From an uncultured Gammaproteobacteria bacterium (GTDB taxonomy: Bacteria > Pseudomonadota > Gammaproteobacteria > Poriferisulfidales > GCA-002705445), in assembly GCA_913065025.1 (NCBI GenBank), contig CAJYAP010000010.1, positions 1 through 36,133 on the forward strand: a stretch of DNA of 36,133 nt. Reading direction: 5' to 3'. A program made the position numbers and the translations under genes. The notes under the pieces are model-generated. The model was not told where the DNA came from. It did not search any database and was given only the letters and a program-made list of their open reading frames with translations. Below, piece by piece: positions 17,436-26,560 of this stretch (positions within the stretch are counted from its first letter, which is position 1; each line of letters opens with the position of its first letter).

Positions 17436-18554
17436 ATGATAGCTATTGATCTCCTCGTAGAAAAAAATGAAATTGAATCTTTTATATCAAAAGTTGTAAA
17501 TTCTAAAATTATATCTGTAGATATAGAGTTTATGAGAAGAAATACCTTTTTTCCAGAGCCATGTGTAATACAAATATCCGATGGAAGTAATCATGGCTGT
17601 ATAGATCTTACACTTCAGTTAAGCTACAAAAATATTTTTAAGGAAATTTTTAATACCAATAAAATTATTGTTCTTCACTCATGCAGGCAAGACTTGGAAA
17701 TTTTGTATATGATACTTGGATACATTCCTAAAAATATATTTGACACCCAATTTGCAGCATCATTTTTAGGTTACAAATATCAGATTGGCTATGCAGAGTT
17801 AATGAAGGAAGTTTACGGGGTTATTATAGATAAAACAGAAAAAATGACTAACTGGAAGAAAAGACCCTTAAGTAAAGAACAAATTAACTATGCTGTAAAT
17901 GATGTAATTCATCTTAATAAGCTTTATGAAGATTTAAACGAAGAGCTTTTGAAAACAAAAAAAATTAAATATTTTAAAGAGGAATTTGCTAATTTTATAA
18001 ATGATATTGAATGGAACCCAAAAACAGACGAGGCATGGAAAAGAATTAAATCTATTAATAATTTAAATAAAAATGTTAAAAACATTGTTAAAATAATTTC
18101 TGTCTGGAGAGAGAGACAAGCAATAAATAGAGATATTCCGAGAAATTGGATAATGAGTGAAAAAGAAATAATTGAGATCTCAAAAGACTTTATAATAAAC
18201 AAGAAAGTATCTTTACCAAAAAATAATAAGTACTTTGATTATGATATGGCCCAGTTGGAAATTCAAAATGTAATTGATAAACTTTGTGCAAATAAAATTT
18301 TTGATAAAGATGATGGAGAAAAAACAAAAATCAATTCTTACTACAAAAAGATAGCTAATGATTTATACGATTATTATAAATTAATATCCTTAGAAAATAA
18401 TATTTCTTATCAAATATTATCCCCAAAAAAAATGATTTTTAGTTATTTAAAGAATAAAGATAGTAATTCTAGGCTCATTAACGGATGGAGGAAGGAATTA
18501 ATAGATATAAAAAAAATTTCTAGTATCACGCAACCTTATTTTAATCTTGAATAG
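17436..18554 (+). CDS. rnd: ribonuclease D
   Basis: 372 residues. DEDDy 3'-5' exonuclease domain at the N-terminus: Asp29 and Glu31 (SVDIEFMRR), Asp86 (HSCRQDLEIL), Tyr152 and Asp156 (YAVNDV). An HRDC domain follows at about residues 210-290 (VWRERQAINRDIPRNWIM). RNase D trims tRNA precursors and other stable RNAs. It follows mreD by six bases. Its 3' end overlaps the convergent persulfide dioxygenase gene by 14 bases. Confidence 0.95.
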   Translation: MIAIDLLVEKNEIESFISKVVNSKIISVDIEFMRRNTFFPEPCVIQISDGSNHGCIDLTLQLSYKNIFKEIFNTNKIIVLHSCRQDLEILYMILGYIPKNIFDTQFAASFLGYKYQIGYAELMKEVYGVIIDKTEKMTNWKKRPLSKEQINYAVNDVIHLNKLYEDLNEELLKTKKIKYFKEEFANFINDIEWNPKTDEAWKRIKSINNLNKNVKNIVKIISVWRERQAINRDIPRNWIMSEKEIIEISKDFIINKKVSLPKNNKYFDYDMAQLEIQNVIDKLCANKIFDKDDGEKTKINSYYKKIANDLYDYYKLISLENNISYQILSPKKMIFSYLKNKDSNSRLINGWRKELIDIKKISSITQPYFNLE

Positions 18555-19251
18555 GAGTTCCGCAATTAATATTTCTAGGTACAGCAATATCTATTTTTTT
18601 TGGTTTATCTAAATTTAAATCATTCATTTTATAAATAAAATTTTCAATATTAATACTGTCGTTAATCAATAAATTACTTCTTTTTTGCTCAAATATTGTT
18701 GTAAAGTTATTCTTATTGTAATCGTGCGCTGGGAAAACTTTAGTAGCGTCAGGCATTTTATAAAATATATTTTTAATAGTATTATATAATTCTTTTGAAG
18801 AACCTGATTGAAAATCAGTTCTTCCACAGGTATTAATTAATAAAGCATCACCTGAAAACAGAAATTTTTCTGATTTATAGTTAATAACATATGAGAAATG
18901 AGTATCTGTGTGGCCAGGTGTATATATTGCTTCCATCTTAATACTATTGCCGATAAACATATTATCAGAGTCTTTAAAATTTATATCTCTGCATCCGAGT
19001 TTATCATTTCCTGGTCCTGCAACCTTGCATCCTAAGATCTCTCGTAATGCAGATGCGCTTGTAATATGATCTGCGTGAATATGAGTGTCTATTGCATACA
19101 TTAACTTTAAATTAAGTCTTTTAATTATGCTTAAATCTCTGTCTAAAGTTTCTAATACAGGATCTATTAGTATCGCTTCCTGTTTTTCTTGACAAGATAT
19201 CAAATAAGTATATGTTGATGATTCATTTTCAAATAATTGCTTAAATAACAT
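18541..19251 (-). CDS. ETHE1-type persulfide dioxygenase (metallo-beta-lactamase fold)
   Basis: 236 residues. Metal ligands are visible: THIHADH (57, 59, 61, 62), His114 (TPGHTDTH), Asp135 (SGDALL) and His176 (PAHDY). CGRTDFQSGSS after the Asp and IDIAVPRNINCG at the C-terminus are hallmarks of ETHE1 persulfide dioxygenases rather than glyoxalase II. The N-terminal MLFKQLFENESSTYTYLI also matches that family. The enzyme oxidises glutathione persulfide to sulfite with a mononuclear iron, linking to sulfur oxidation or sulfide detoxification. The start at 19251 removes a 46-residue upstream extension that is antisense to the BolA-like gene. It is divergent from the BolA-like gene and converges on rnd. 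Confidence 0.9.
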   Translation of the reverse strand: MLFKQLFENESSTYTYLISCQEKQEAILIDPVLETLDRDLSIIKRLNLKLMYAIDTHIHADHITSASALREILGCKVAGPGNDKLGCRDINFKDSDNMFIGNSIKMEAIYTPGHTDTHFSYVINYKSEKFLFSGDALLINTCGRTDFQSGSSKELYNTIKNIFYKMPDATKVFPAHDYNKNNFTTIFEQKRSNLLINDSINIENFIYKMNDLNLDKPKKIDIAVPRNINCGTPIQD

Positions 19252-19318
19252 AATTAATTTTTTAAGATTTAGTTGATATAAATATACATTTTTTGCTCTT
19301 AAGGATAAACATATAATA

Positions 19319-19552
19319 ATGGATAAAGATAAAATAAAGGAAATTATAGAAGCTGCTTTGGATGGTTCTATAGCAGAAGTTGATGGCAACGAAGGAAAAT
19401 TTACTGCAAGTATAATTTATAAAGGTTTTGATGGTCTTAGTACAATAAATAGACATAAAATTGTTTACAGCTCATTAAATCCGTATATTCAGTCTGGTGA
19501 ACTTCATGCAATAAGCTTGAAAACTTATGCAAATGATGATGAAGAAACTTAA
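19319..19552 (+). CDS. BolA-family protein (IbaG/YrbA-like)
   Basis: 77 residues, matching short BolA proteins. The conserved segment KFTASIIYKGFDGLSTINRHKIVYSSL contains the invariant RH of the family, and the C-terminal part reads SGELHAISLKTY. BolA/IbaG proteins bind Fe-S glutaredoxins (Grx4 type) and take part in iron-sulfur trafficking and envelope stress. Absence of a Cys in this protein is normal for the IbaG type. It is a single gene, divergent from the persulfide dioxygenase (67-base gap) and convergent with cytochrome c4 (4-base gap). Confidence 0.92.
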   Translation: MDKDKIKEIIEAALDGSIAEVDGNEGKFTASIIYKGFDGLSTINRHKIVYSSLNPYIQSGELHAISLKTYANDDEET

Positions 19553-19566
19553 AAAGTTATTTTTTT
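19546..19566 (+). terminator. weak candidate terminator at the end of the BolA-like gene
   Basis: AACTT at 19546-19550 and AAGTT at 19554-19558 can pair across a three-base loop and are followed by seven T (19560-19566). The stem is short and A/T-rich and overlaps the stop codon, so it would be weak at best. Confidence 0.25.
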
Positions 19567-20159
19567 AAAGCTACTCTGCCTTGGTTGATTTTCCCAAGCC
19601 CTATATTAGATGAAAAGTACTTTGAAAGCTTTTTCATTTGCTTTTCATTTAAAGTATTAGCAATACCACTCATAATAGCATTAGTTCTTTGGCCATTCTG
19701 ATAAGACTTTAAAGCTTGATATAAGTAGTCTTCATACTGACCTGCTATCTTAGGGAAAGACGGTATCATGCTATTGCCATCTGCACCATGACACCCAACG
19801 CAGGAATTTGCTTCGTCAATCATTTTTATATCAGAAGATTGAATTTTTTGCTCAGATAATTTAAAAGAAGAAAAATAATCTGCTATTTTAGATATTTCAA
19901 CATCACTTAAATTGACAGCATGCGCTCTCATTGTCGGATGCAATCTTTCGCCAGACCTATAAGCTTTTAACGCAGAGACTATATAATCTTTATGCTGATT
20001 TCCTAGCTTTGGAACTTTATATGTTGGGTAAATATTATTATAACTCACTACCCCATGGCACCCTAAACAAGTAGATGATAGCTCTTCTGGGGTTTTTTCT
20101 GCAAATACTTGCAAAGAACTTAATAGGAAAAAACTTGCCACATAGATAGAAAACTTCAT
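19557..20159 (-). CDS. di-haem cytochrome c4
   Basis: 200 residues with a signal peptide (cleavage near VFA at 20). Two haem-binding motifs are present, CLGCH (31-35) and CVGCH (120-124). Each is followed by a second conserved block of its domain: KLGNQHKDYIVSALKAYRSG with TMRAHA in the first, KIAGQYEDYLYQALKSYQNG with AIMSGIA in the second. The methionines of these last motifs are probably the axial ligands. Cytochrome c4 is a periplasmic electron carrier to terminal oxidases in gammaproteobacteria. It reads away from metY across 174 bases. Confidence 0.94.
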   Translation of the reverse strand: MKFSIYVASFFLLSSLQVFAEKTPEELSSTCLGCHGVVSYNNIYPTYKVPKLGNQHKDYIVSALKAYRSGERLHPTMRAHAVNLSDVEISKIADYFSSFKLSEQKIQSSDIKMIDEANSCVGCHGADGNSMIPSFPKIAGQYEDYLYQALKSYQNGQRTNAIMSGIANTLNEKQMKKLSKYFSSNIGLGKINQGRVALKK

Positions 20160-20235
20160 TGTTATTTACTTACTCCATAAAATTTATAATTGATACGTAA
20201 AATTTCGAATGCATTATAACTTTATTTATTTAAAA

Positions 20236-20266
20236 TTACACATACATTTTAAAAAAACATTATAAT
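20236..20266 (+). promoter_or_regulatory. candidate promoter for the metY-like gene
   Basis: TATAAT at 20261-20266 is a perfect -10 sequence. The best -35 is TTACAC at 20236-20241 with a long 19-base spacer. It lies about 70 bases before the ATG, in the 174-base gap (20160-20333) that otherwise shows no recognisable riboswitch. Confidence 0.35.
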
Positions 20267-20333
20267 ATAAGCTTCTTATGAGATATTATTTAATTATCGA
20301 CTTTTTAAAAATACATTATAAATTGAGGATTTT

Positions 20334-21599
20334 ATGAAAATTGAAACAATTGCAATTCATGGTGGGTACGAGCCTGAAGAGACTACTAAATCTGTAGCTG
20401 TTCCGATATATCAAACTGCATCCTACGCATTTGATGATACTCAGCATGGTGCAGACCTTTTTGACTTAAAAGTTAAAGGGAATATTTATACTAGGATAAT
20501 GAACCCTACTACTGAAGTTCTTGAAAATAGAGTTGCAGCAATGGAAAAAGGTGTTGGTGGCCTAGCTTTTTCTTCAGGAATGGCTGCTATTTCTGCTGCT
20601 ATATTAAATATTACCTCAAATGGAGATAACATTGTCTCAACAAGCTCACTGTATGGAGGAACTGTTAGCCTATTTAAGGACACATTTCCAAAAATGGGTA
20701 TCGAAACAAGATTTGGTGATGTTAAAAATTTAGAAGATCTTGAGAATAAAATTGACTCTAAAACAAAATTAATATTTTGTGAATCAATAGGAAATCCAGC
20801 TGCAAACGTTACTGATATAGGTAAAATTTCGGATTTGGCACATAAACATAATATACCGTTATTTATTGATAATACAGTTCCTAGTCCTTATGTTTGCAGG
20901 CCAATAGAACATGGGGCAGATATTGTTGTCCACTCATTAACAAAATATTTATGTGGTCATGGCACTACAATTGGTGGAATGATAATTGACTCTGGAAAAT
21001 TTGACTGGAAATCTAATTCTGACAAATTTCCACTTCTAACTTCCCCAGATCCAGCTTATCACGGAATAGTTTTTACTGAAGCATGTGGCCCAGCAGCTTT
21101 TATAACAAGAGCAAGAGTGGTTCCTTTAAGAAATATGGGTGGAGCGCTTTCCCCAATGAACAGTTTTCAAATTCTACAAGGTATTGAAAGCTTAGCTGTT
21201 AGAATGGACAGGCATTGCTCAAACGCTAAGGCTGTAGCAGAGTATTTAGAAAAACATGATGCAGTAAGCTGGGTAAATTATCCCGGTCTAAAAAGTCACC
21301 CAGATAATGAATTAGTTGATAAATATATGGGCGGCAAAGCATCTTCTGTAATGAGTTTTGGTATTAAAGGCGGAATTAAAGCAGGCGGCAAATTCATCGA
21401 TAAGTTAAAACTAATAGTTAGGCTAGTAAATATTGGAGATGCTAAGTCATTAGCTTGTCACCCAGCATCAACGACTCATAGGCAGTTAAATAAAAAAGAG
21501 TTAGATGCTGCTGGTGTGCCAGAGGATATGGTTAGATTATCAATAGGTATTGAGCATATAGATGACATTATTGAAGATCTATCTCAGGCTTTAAAATAA
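20334..21599 (+). CDS. metY: O-acetylhomoserine sulfhydrylase-type Cys/Met metabolism PLP enzyme
   Basis: 421 residues, close to MetY (about 425-430). The N-terminus IAIHGGYEPEETTKSVAVPIYQTASYAF is characteristic, the tyrosine/arginine pair is in YTRIMNPTTEVLE, and the PLP lysine is Lys204 in HSLTKYLCGHGTTIGG. The enzyme makes homocysteine from O-acetylhomoserine and sulfide, assimilating sulfide directly. Methionine gamma-lyase and cystathionine gamma-synthase are relatives; the length and the GHGTTIGG stretch favour MetY. TGAGGA precedes the ATG. It stands alone, converging on slt with four bases between stops. Confidence 0.88.
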   Translation: MKIETIAIHGGYEPEETTKSVAVPIYQTASYAFDDTQHGADLFDLKVKGNIYTRIMNPTTEVLENRVAAMEKGVGGLAFSSGMAAISAAILNITSNGDNIVSTSSLYGGTVSLFKDTFPKMGIETRFGDVKNLEDLENKIDSKTKLIFCESIGNPAANVTDIGKISDLAHKHNIPLFIDNTVPSPYVCRPIEHGADIVVHSLTKYLCGHGTTIGGMIIDSGKFDWKSNSDKFPLLTSPDPAYHGIVFTEACGPAAFITRARVVPLRNMGGALSPMNSFQILQGIESLAVRMDRHCSNAKAVAEYLEKHDAVSWVNYPGLKSHPDNELVDKYMGGKASSVMSFGIKGGIKAGGKFIDKLKLIVRLVNIGDAKSLACHPASTTHRQLNKKELDAAGVPEDMVRLSIGIEHIDDIIEDLSQALK

Positions 21600-21603
21600 T
21601 TAG

Positions 21604-23511
21604 CTAATTATTAATATTTATAAGTTGAGATATGCGTATAGTATTTTTATTATTTAAAATCCAATCATAGACTAAAGAATACTCTAAAACTAGCTTTACG
21701 TATTTTCTAGTTTCATTGTAAGGTATCGATTCAATCCAAGCGTCCTCCGAGGAATTATTTAACTTCAACCATTTCTTTACTGCGCTTGGACCAGCATTAT
21801 ATGAAGCAATAGCTTCAACGTAACTTTTTTTCTTTACGTATAAATAGTTAAAATAATAAGAACCAATAAAAATATTTATACTTTTATTATATAAATGTTT
21901 TTTTGATACTTTTTTATTTTTTGTTTTTTTTAATACCCAATATGCCGTTCTTGGCATTATTTGCATGATGCCTAGAGCACCAGCAGAAGATTTTGCATAC
22001 TGAATAAATATACTTTCTTTTCGTGCAATACCTAACAATAAACTTTTTTGAATATTAGAAGCAGAATTTTCATTAAAGTACTTTTCGTACATTATGGGAA
22101 ATCTTGCATCAACATCATCAAAGTATTTTGTTTTTCCATAACCCAAAATTGCTCCTATATTCCAGCCCCAATTTTTAAATAATATATTTAATTTATTTAG
22201 ATCATCAAAATTAGAATTTTTATAAATATAATGTAGTTCTTTTCGAGCGTCTCTTTTTTTACCCAACAAAAGAAGTTCATACATTCTTTCCACTTCGTAA
22301 CTTGAACTAATAGATTTCAAATCTGCTGCGTCTACTTCGTAAGGCTTGTTTTTTATATTTATTGGTATTCCTAGTATATGAGATGCAAGAAATCCATAAT
22401 AAGATCTATTATTACTTAAAAAACCAAGGGTATCTTTTAAACTATTACTGCTTCCTGTTCTATATAATGCTTTACCCTTCCAGTATAGCCATTTCTCTTT
22501 TTGTGCAATAATTTTAGGGAGATTATCGATATACTTTATAAGCCTTCTCCAATCAGAATTATATATTGAATAGTTAGCGCAAGCCAAAATAAAATCTGTA
22601 TTATTACTTTTTATTGATAAAAATTCATTATCATAAAAAATATTTTTTTGGTTTTCCTTTAAAGCAATAATAAATATATCTAATAATTTTATGTTAATAA
22701 ATTTATCGGATACATTATAAAAATTTTTAATTTCTAACAAGAACTTCTTAGCCAATACATAATCTTTTTTTGCAATTTTATTTAAGCCATAACTTATAAT
22801 TGTATCTCTATATCGATTATCATTTTTAAATTTATTAGATATAATATTATTTCTTGGATTTTTATGAACCTTGAGTAAGCTCTCTGCCCATACTTTGTTC
22901 TTATTTGATAAAAATCTTACGAGGTATCTTGCTAGATAATAATTATTTACGTCTAAAGACATCTTTATTCTCTGCCATACCAACTCATCTGACAATTTTT
23001 TATTTTTATAAAACCATCTAAAAACATAATCGCATGATTTAGGTTGTGACTTAGCACTTAGCCAAATTGGAATTATTTCTTTATCAATATCTGATAAATA
23101 TCTTTTTTTTATTTTTGCTCTCAAATAAAGACAATTTAGCTCAATAGAATCAATATTCTTATAATTGGATATTAATTTATCAAACTTATTTTTACTAGAT
23201 AGTCTATATATTAAGTTTATATATGCTTTTTCAGAAATATAACTTTTTTTATATTTTCTTATAAAATTAATAACAGCGTCATCATTTATATTTTTTCTTC
23301 TATGTAGATTTTTATATTCTAATTCTGCATATAGAGGATAGTGTATTAATTCTTTTTTTATATTTTCAAATTTCTTATAATTTTTATTTTTGAAATACTT
23401 AGTTGCTTTTATATATTTAATTCTCTCCTGTTTATAATTTTTCTTCTCATTTGCCTCAATGGAAATTGTAAAAAGAAGCGAGAATATTATTAATATTGCC
23501 CTATATTTCAT
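21604..23511 (-). CDS. slt: soluble lytic murein transglycosylase
   Basis: 635 residues, similar to E. coli Slt70. Signal peptide at residues 1-20, then a long lysine-rich alpha-helical U domain (about 25-470) and a C-terminal lysozyme-like domain. That domain holds the catalytic Glu499 in GIARKES, followed by AKSSAGALGIMQIMP and SYNAGPSAVKKWL. The enzyme cleaves peptidoglycan between MurNAc and GlcNAc to give 1,6-anhydro ends. It is monocistronic: convergent with metY, divergent from the ccsA-like gene over 155 bases. Confidence 0.93.
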   Translation of the reverse strand: MKYRAILIIFSLLFTISIEANEKKNYKQERIKYIKATKYFKNKNYKKFENIKKELIHYPLYAELEYKNLHRRKNINDDAVINFIRKYKKSYISEKAYINLIYRLSSKNKFDKLISNYKNIDSIELNCLYLRAKIKKRYLSDIDKEIIPIWLSAKSQPKSCDYVFRWFYKNKKLSDELVWQRIKMSLDVNNYYLARYLVRFLSNKNKVWAESLLKVHKNPRNNIISNKFKNDNRYRDTIISYGLNKIAKKDYVLAKKFLLEIKNFYNVSDKFINIKLLDIFIIALKENQKNIFYDNEFLSIKSNNTDFILACANYSIYNSDWRRLIKYIDNLPKIIAQKEKWLYWKGKALYRTGSSNSLKDTLGFLSNNRSYYGFLASHILGIPINIKNKPYEVDAADLKSISSSYEVERMYELLLLGKKRDARKELHYIYKNSNFDDLNKLNILFKNWGWNIGAILGYGKTKYFDDVDARFPIMYEKYFNENSASNIQKSLLLGIARKESIFIQYAKSSAGALGIMQIMPRTAYWVLKKTKNKKVSKKHLYNKSINIFIGSYYFNYLYVKKKSYVEAIASYNAGPSAVKKWLKLNNSSEDAWIESIPYNETRKYVKLVLEYSLVYDWILNNKNTIRISQLININN

Positions 23512-23666
23512 TTGTTGTTATTTTTTTGATTTTTTATGGTATCACTATAATGCAAATATTAATTACATGCTAATCTTATGAAATATGCATAATTTATAAA
23601 AAAATGTATAATATAATTTATGATATTTCTCATTAATACATATATTTAGATAATTCGACTTAACTA
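23512..23666. other. 155-base divergent spacer with -10-like boxes, no gene seen
   Basis: The gap between slt and the ccsA-like gene is extremely AT-rich. Two overlapping TATAAT boxes at 23607-23612 and 23612-23617 could serve the plus-strand operon, but no convincing -35 element accompanies them. No open frame, tRNA or strong hairpin was found. Confidence 0.35.
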
Positions 23667-24455
23667 ATGGATAGTTTATTAAATTACTTTATTTTTTCAT
23701 TATACATGTTTTCTGCTATTGCTATATGGCGTCTTATGAATGGCCACAATAAAAGTAAAATTCATCAAATTATTGTATGGGTATTTTGGCTTCTAGCTAT
23801 TGTTTGTCACGCATACTCACTAATGCCTATATTTGATAATGATTATAGTATTAACTTATCAATAAACTATGCATTAATTATTGTGGCGTTTATTATCTCT
23901 ATTACACTGTATATTTCTTCAATATTTGGAAATACACAGTTTCTTGGAATAATTATATTGCCTATTTTATCTTCTATTTTTTTATTTGATTTTACAAATG
24001 CTCCAGTTAGTATTCCTTTAAATAATTTTTTATTCATACACGTTATTATTTCTTTAATAAGCTACAGTATTTTATGTTTATCAGCTGCTCAGTCAGTCAT
24101 ATTAAAGATACAAGAAAAAAAATTACAATCAAATCAGCCGATTGGCCTAATAACTTCTCTGCCTTCTCTTGATGCAATGGATAATTTATTATTTAAAATA
24201 TTAGCTTTAGGTGTAATTTTTTTATCAGCAAGTCTTTTATCAGGGTTTATTTTTTTAGAAGACATTTTTGCGCAACATTTAGCACATAAAACAATACTTT
24301 CTATTTTGGCATGGATAGTTTTTTTATTTCTTATATTTGCAAGAAAGATCTATGGGTGGCGAGGAAATAATGCGGCGAATGTTACTTTAATAGGTTTCTT
24401 TATGTTATTTTTATCATATTTTGGAACAAAAGCTGTTTTAGAAGTTATTTTATAA
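23667..24455 (+). CDS. CcsA/YpjD-family cytochrome c assembly membrane protein
   Basis: 262 residues with about eight hydrophobic segments. It shows the layout of the cytochrome c assembly (CcmC/CcsA/YpjD) family, with histidines near the ends of helices (ICLAIVCHAYSL-like region near residue 50, FIHVIISLISYSILCLSA near residue 125, and a late HLAHKTILSILAWIVFL). YpjD-type proteins in gammaproteobacteria usually lie next to ffh and a corC/hlyC-like gene. Here the CorC-like gene follows 26 bases downstream but ffh is not visible upstream. It is believed to act in haem handling, though the exact role of YpjD is not settled. Confidence 0.82.
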   Translation: MDSLLNYFIFSLYMFSAIAIWRLMNGHNKSKIHQIIVWVFWLLAIVCHAYSLMPIFDNDYSINLSINYALIIVAFIISITLYISSIFGNTQFLGIIILPILSSIFLFDFTNAPVSIPLNNFLFIHVIISLISYSILCLSAAQSVILKIQEKKLQSNQPIGLITSLPSLDAMDNLLFKILALGVIFLSASLLSGFIFLEDIFAQHLAHKTILSILAWIVFLFLIFARKIYGWRGNNAANVTLIGFFMLFLSYFGTKAVLEVIL

Positions 24456-24481
24456 TTTTAAACGTTTAGTGGAAAAAAAAA

Positions 24482-25738
24482 TTGAATAATATATCAACTG
24501 AAATCTTAATAATAATTCTTGTAATTTTATTTTTACTTTCTGCCTTCTTTTCAGGATCAGAAACTGCGTTAATGTCTATTAATAAATATAAAATGAGACA
24601 TAAAGCGAAGCTAAATAACAAAGGTGCAAAAGCAGCAAAAAAATTATTAGAAAATCCAGATAAAATTATTGGAGTAATATTACTTGGAAATAATTTAACA
24701 AATATTTTAATAACGCAGATTGCCACACTTATTTCCTTAAGACTTTATGGCGATATTGGTATAGCAATTGCTACTGGATTTCTAACTATTTTCATATTGA
24801 TATTTGCTGAGCTAACACCAAAAACTATTGGAGAAATGCACTCTGAAAAAATAGCTTATTCGTCATCTTTACTATATAGACCAATGCTAATATTATTGTA
24901 TCCATTAGTTTTCATAATTAACTTAATTGCTAACAGTATTATTAGAATTTTGGGCTTAAAAGATAATATAGCAAAAAGCTCTCTTTCTTCAGAAGAATTA
25001 AAAACTGTTTTAAGTGAATCATCAATCAAATTTTCTAAACCACATCTGAAAATGTTAGAAAGCATAATTGATTTAGAAAAAGCTACTGTAGAAGATATTA
25101 TGATACCAAGGAGTGATATATATGGTATAGATATTAGTGAAGACATAGCTACAGTTGTTAATAATTTTAAAAATACACCATATACCAGAATACCTGTTTA
25201 CGAGGATAATATAGAGAATCTTTTTGGATTAATTCATATTAAAAATATTGCTCCTATGTTAGCCAGCAAAAGTATAGACGAGAACGAAATAAAAAAACTT
25301 ATAAAAAAACCATATTATATAGTCTCAGGAACATCTTTGTATAGACAACTACTTAATTTTCAGAAAGTTAAAAGAAGAATTGGTTTTATTATAGATGAAT
25401 ATGGAAATATACAAGGATTGGTAACATTAGAAGATATTCTTGAAGAAATTGTTGGTGATTTTACAAGTGATCCAAGCTCAAATGAGGAAATCATCCCAAC
25501 AAGTAACAAAAATATTTTTATAATAGATGGCGGTGTGCATATAAGAGAGATTAACCAAACTCTTGATATCAATCTTATTTCTAAAGAAGCTAAAACAATC
25601 AATGGGTTTATATTAGAACATATAGAAAACCTACCAGAAATCGATGATATAATAAATATTCAAGGGCACACTTTTAAAATCCTAGAAAATCTTGATAATG
25701 CTGTTAAAACTGTCCATCTAGAAATTAATAATGAATAA
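24482..25738 (+). CDS. HlyC/CorC-family (CNNM-type) membrane protein with CBS pair
   Basis: 418 residues. An N-terminal DUF21/CNNM membrane domain (about 1-185) opens with FLLSAFFSGSETALMSIN, the family signature. Two CBS domains follow (about 200-320, including TVEDIMIPRSDIYGI and GLVTLEDILEEIVGDF), then a C-terminal CorC/HlyC domain (about 335-415). The family is linked to magnesium or cobalt homeostasis. The start is TTG at 24482; the next ATG would cut into the first membrane helix, and the other nearby starts are out of frame. It follows the ccsA-like gene and overlaps fdhD by eight bases. Confidence 0.92.
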   Translation: MNNISTEILIIILVILFLLSAFFSGSETALMSINKYKMRHKAKLNNKGAKAAKKLLENPDKIIGVILLGNNLTNILITQIATLISLRLYGDIGIAIATGFLTIFILIFAELTPKTIGEMHSEKIAYSSSLLYRPMLILLYPLVFIINLIANSIIRILGLKDNIAKSSLSSEELKTVLSESSIKFSKPHLKMLESIIDLEKATVEDIMIPRSDIYGIDISEDIATVVNNFKNTPYTRIPVYEDNIENLFGLIHIKNIAPMLASKSIDENEIKKLIKKPYYIVSGTSLYRQLLNFQKVKRRIGFIIDEYGNIQGLVTLEDILEEIVGDFTSDPSSNEEIIPTSNKNIFIIDGGVHIREINQTLDINLISKEAKTINGFILEHIENLPEIDDIINIQGHTFKILENLDNAVKTVHLEINNE

Positions 25739-26555
25739 AAAATATAAAAATACAAAAATACAAATATCTGATAGCGGGTTATCCCCAACAAATTCTGTCA
25801 AAACATATAATCATCAGGGAGAAGAGGTTAATTCTAAAGTTGCTGGTGAATTACCATTAACTATAAAAGTTAATAATAATGAAATTATTACATTAATGAC
25901 ACTTGGTACAAAACCAGAAGAACTGACTTTAGGATATTTGAGAAATCAAGGATTTATAGAGAGTATTGACGACATAATTAGTATTGATGTTAGATGGGAT
26001 ATAGGTGTAGCCAATGTACTAACAAAACATAAAGATATAAAAGAAATAACTAACAAATTAAAAAATAAAACTGTTACTACTGGATGTGGTCAAGGAACAA
26101 TTTTTGGTGGTACTTTAGAAAAACTTTATGATAATACACTGCCTGATATAAAAATAAAAAGATCCGAGATATTTGATTTATTGGCAAAGATAACTAAATA
26201 TAATGATATATACAAAGAAGCAGGTGCTGTACATGGATGTGCACTATGTAATACTAAAGGTGTTTTAGAGTTTGTCGAAGACGTTGGTAGGCATAATGCA
26301 GCAGACACTTTATCAGGCATTATGTGGCTAAATAATATGAATGGTGAGAATATTATTTTTTATACTACTGGAAGGTTAACATCAGAAATAATTATGAAGG
26401 TAAAATATATGGGTATACCAATTATAATATCAAGGTCAGGTGTTACAAATATGGGTATTGAACTAGCTAAAGATTTGAATGTAACTATGATTGCGAGGTC
26501 AAAACAAAGGTCGTTTTTAATTTATAATAATAAATATAATATAATATTTGATTAG
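25731..26555 (+). CDS. fdhD: formate dehydrogenase sulfurtransferase FdhD
   Basis: 274 residues. Recognised by LPLTIKVNN, the active-site region TVTTGCGQGTIFGG (Cys119), GAVHGCALC, EDVGRHNAADTLSG and TTGRLTSEIIMKV. FdhD passes sulfur from IscS to the molybdenum or tungsten bis-MGD cofactor of formate dehydrogenase. The presence of fdhD implies a formate dehydrogenase elsewhere in the genome. E. coli FdhD has a CxxC pair (121/124); here only one Cys is present at that site. It overlaps the CorC-like gene by eight bases and is followed five bases later by xseB. Confidence 0.95.
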   Translation: MNKKYKNTKIQISDSGLSPTNSVKTYNHQGEEVNSKVAGELPLTIKVNNNEIITLMTLGTKPEELTLGYLRNQGFIESIDDIISIDVRWDIGVANVLTKHKDIKEITNKLKNKTVTTGCGQGTIFGGTLEKLYDNTLPDIKIKRSEIFDLLAKITKYNDIYKEAGAVHGCALCNTKGVLEFVEDVGRHNAADTLSGIMWLNNMNGENIIFYTTGRLTSEIIMKVKYMGIPIIISRSGVTNMGIELAKDLNVTMIARSKQRSFLIYNNKYNIIFD

Positions 26556-26560
26556 TTAAG

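Noticed and set aside
19252-19389. 46-residue N-terminal extension of the persulfide dioxygenase frame
   Set aside because: It is antisense to the BolA-like gene and the conserved N-terminus starts at MLFKQLFENESS (19251).
20160-20333. Possible SAM-type riboswitch before the metY-like gene
   Set aside because: The gap has promoter-like AT sequence only. No conserved SAM-riboswitch core or strong helix could be drawn.
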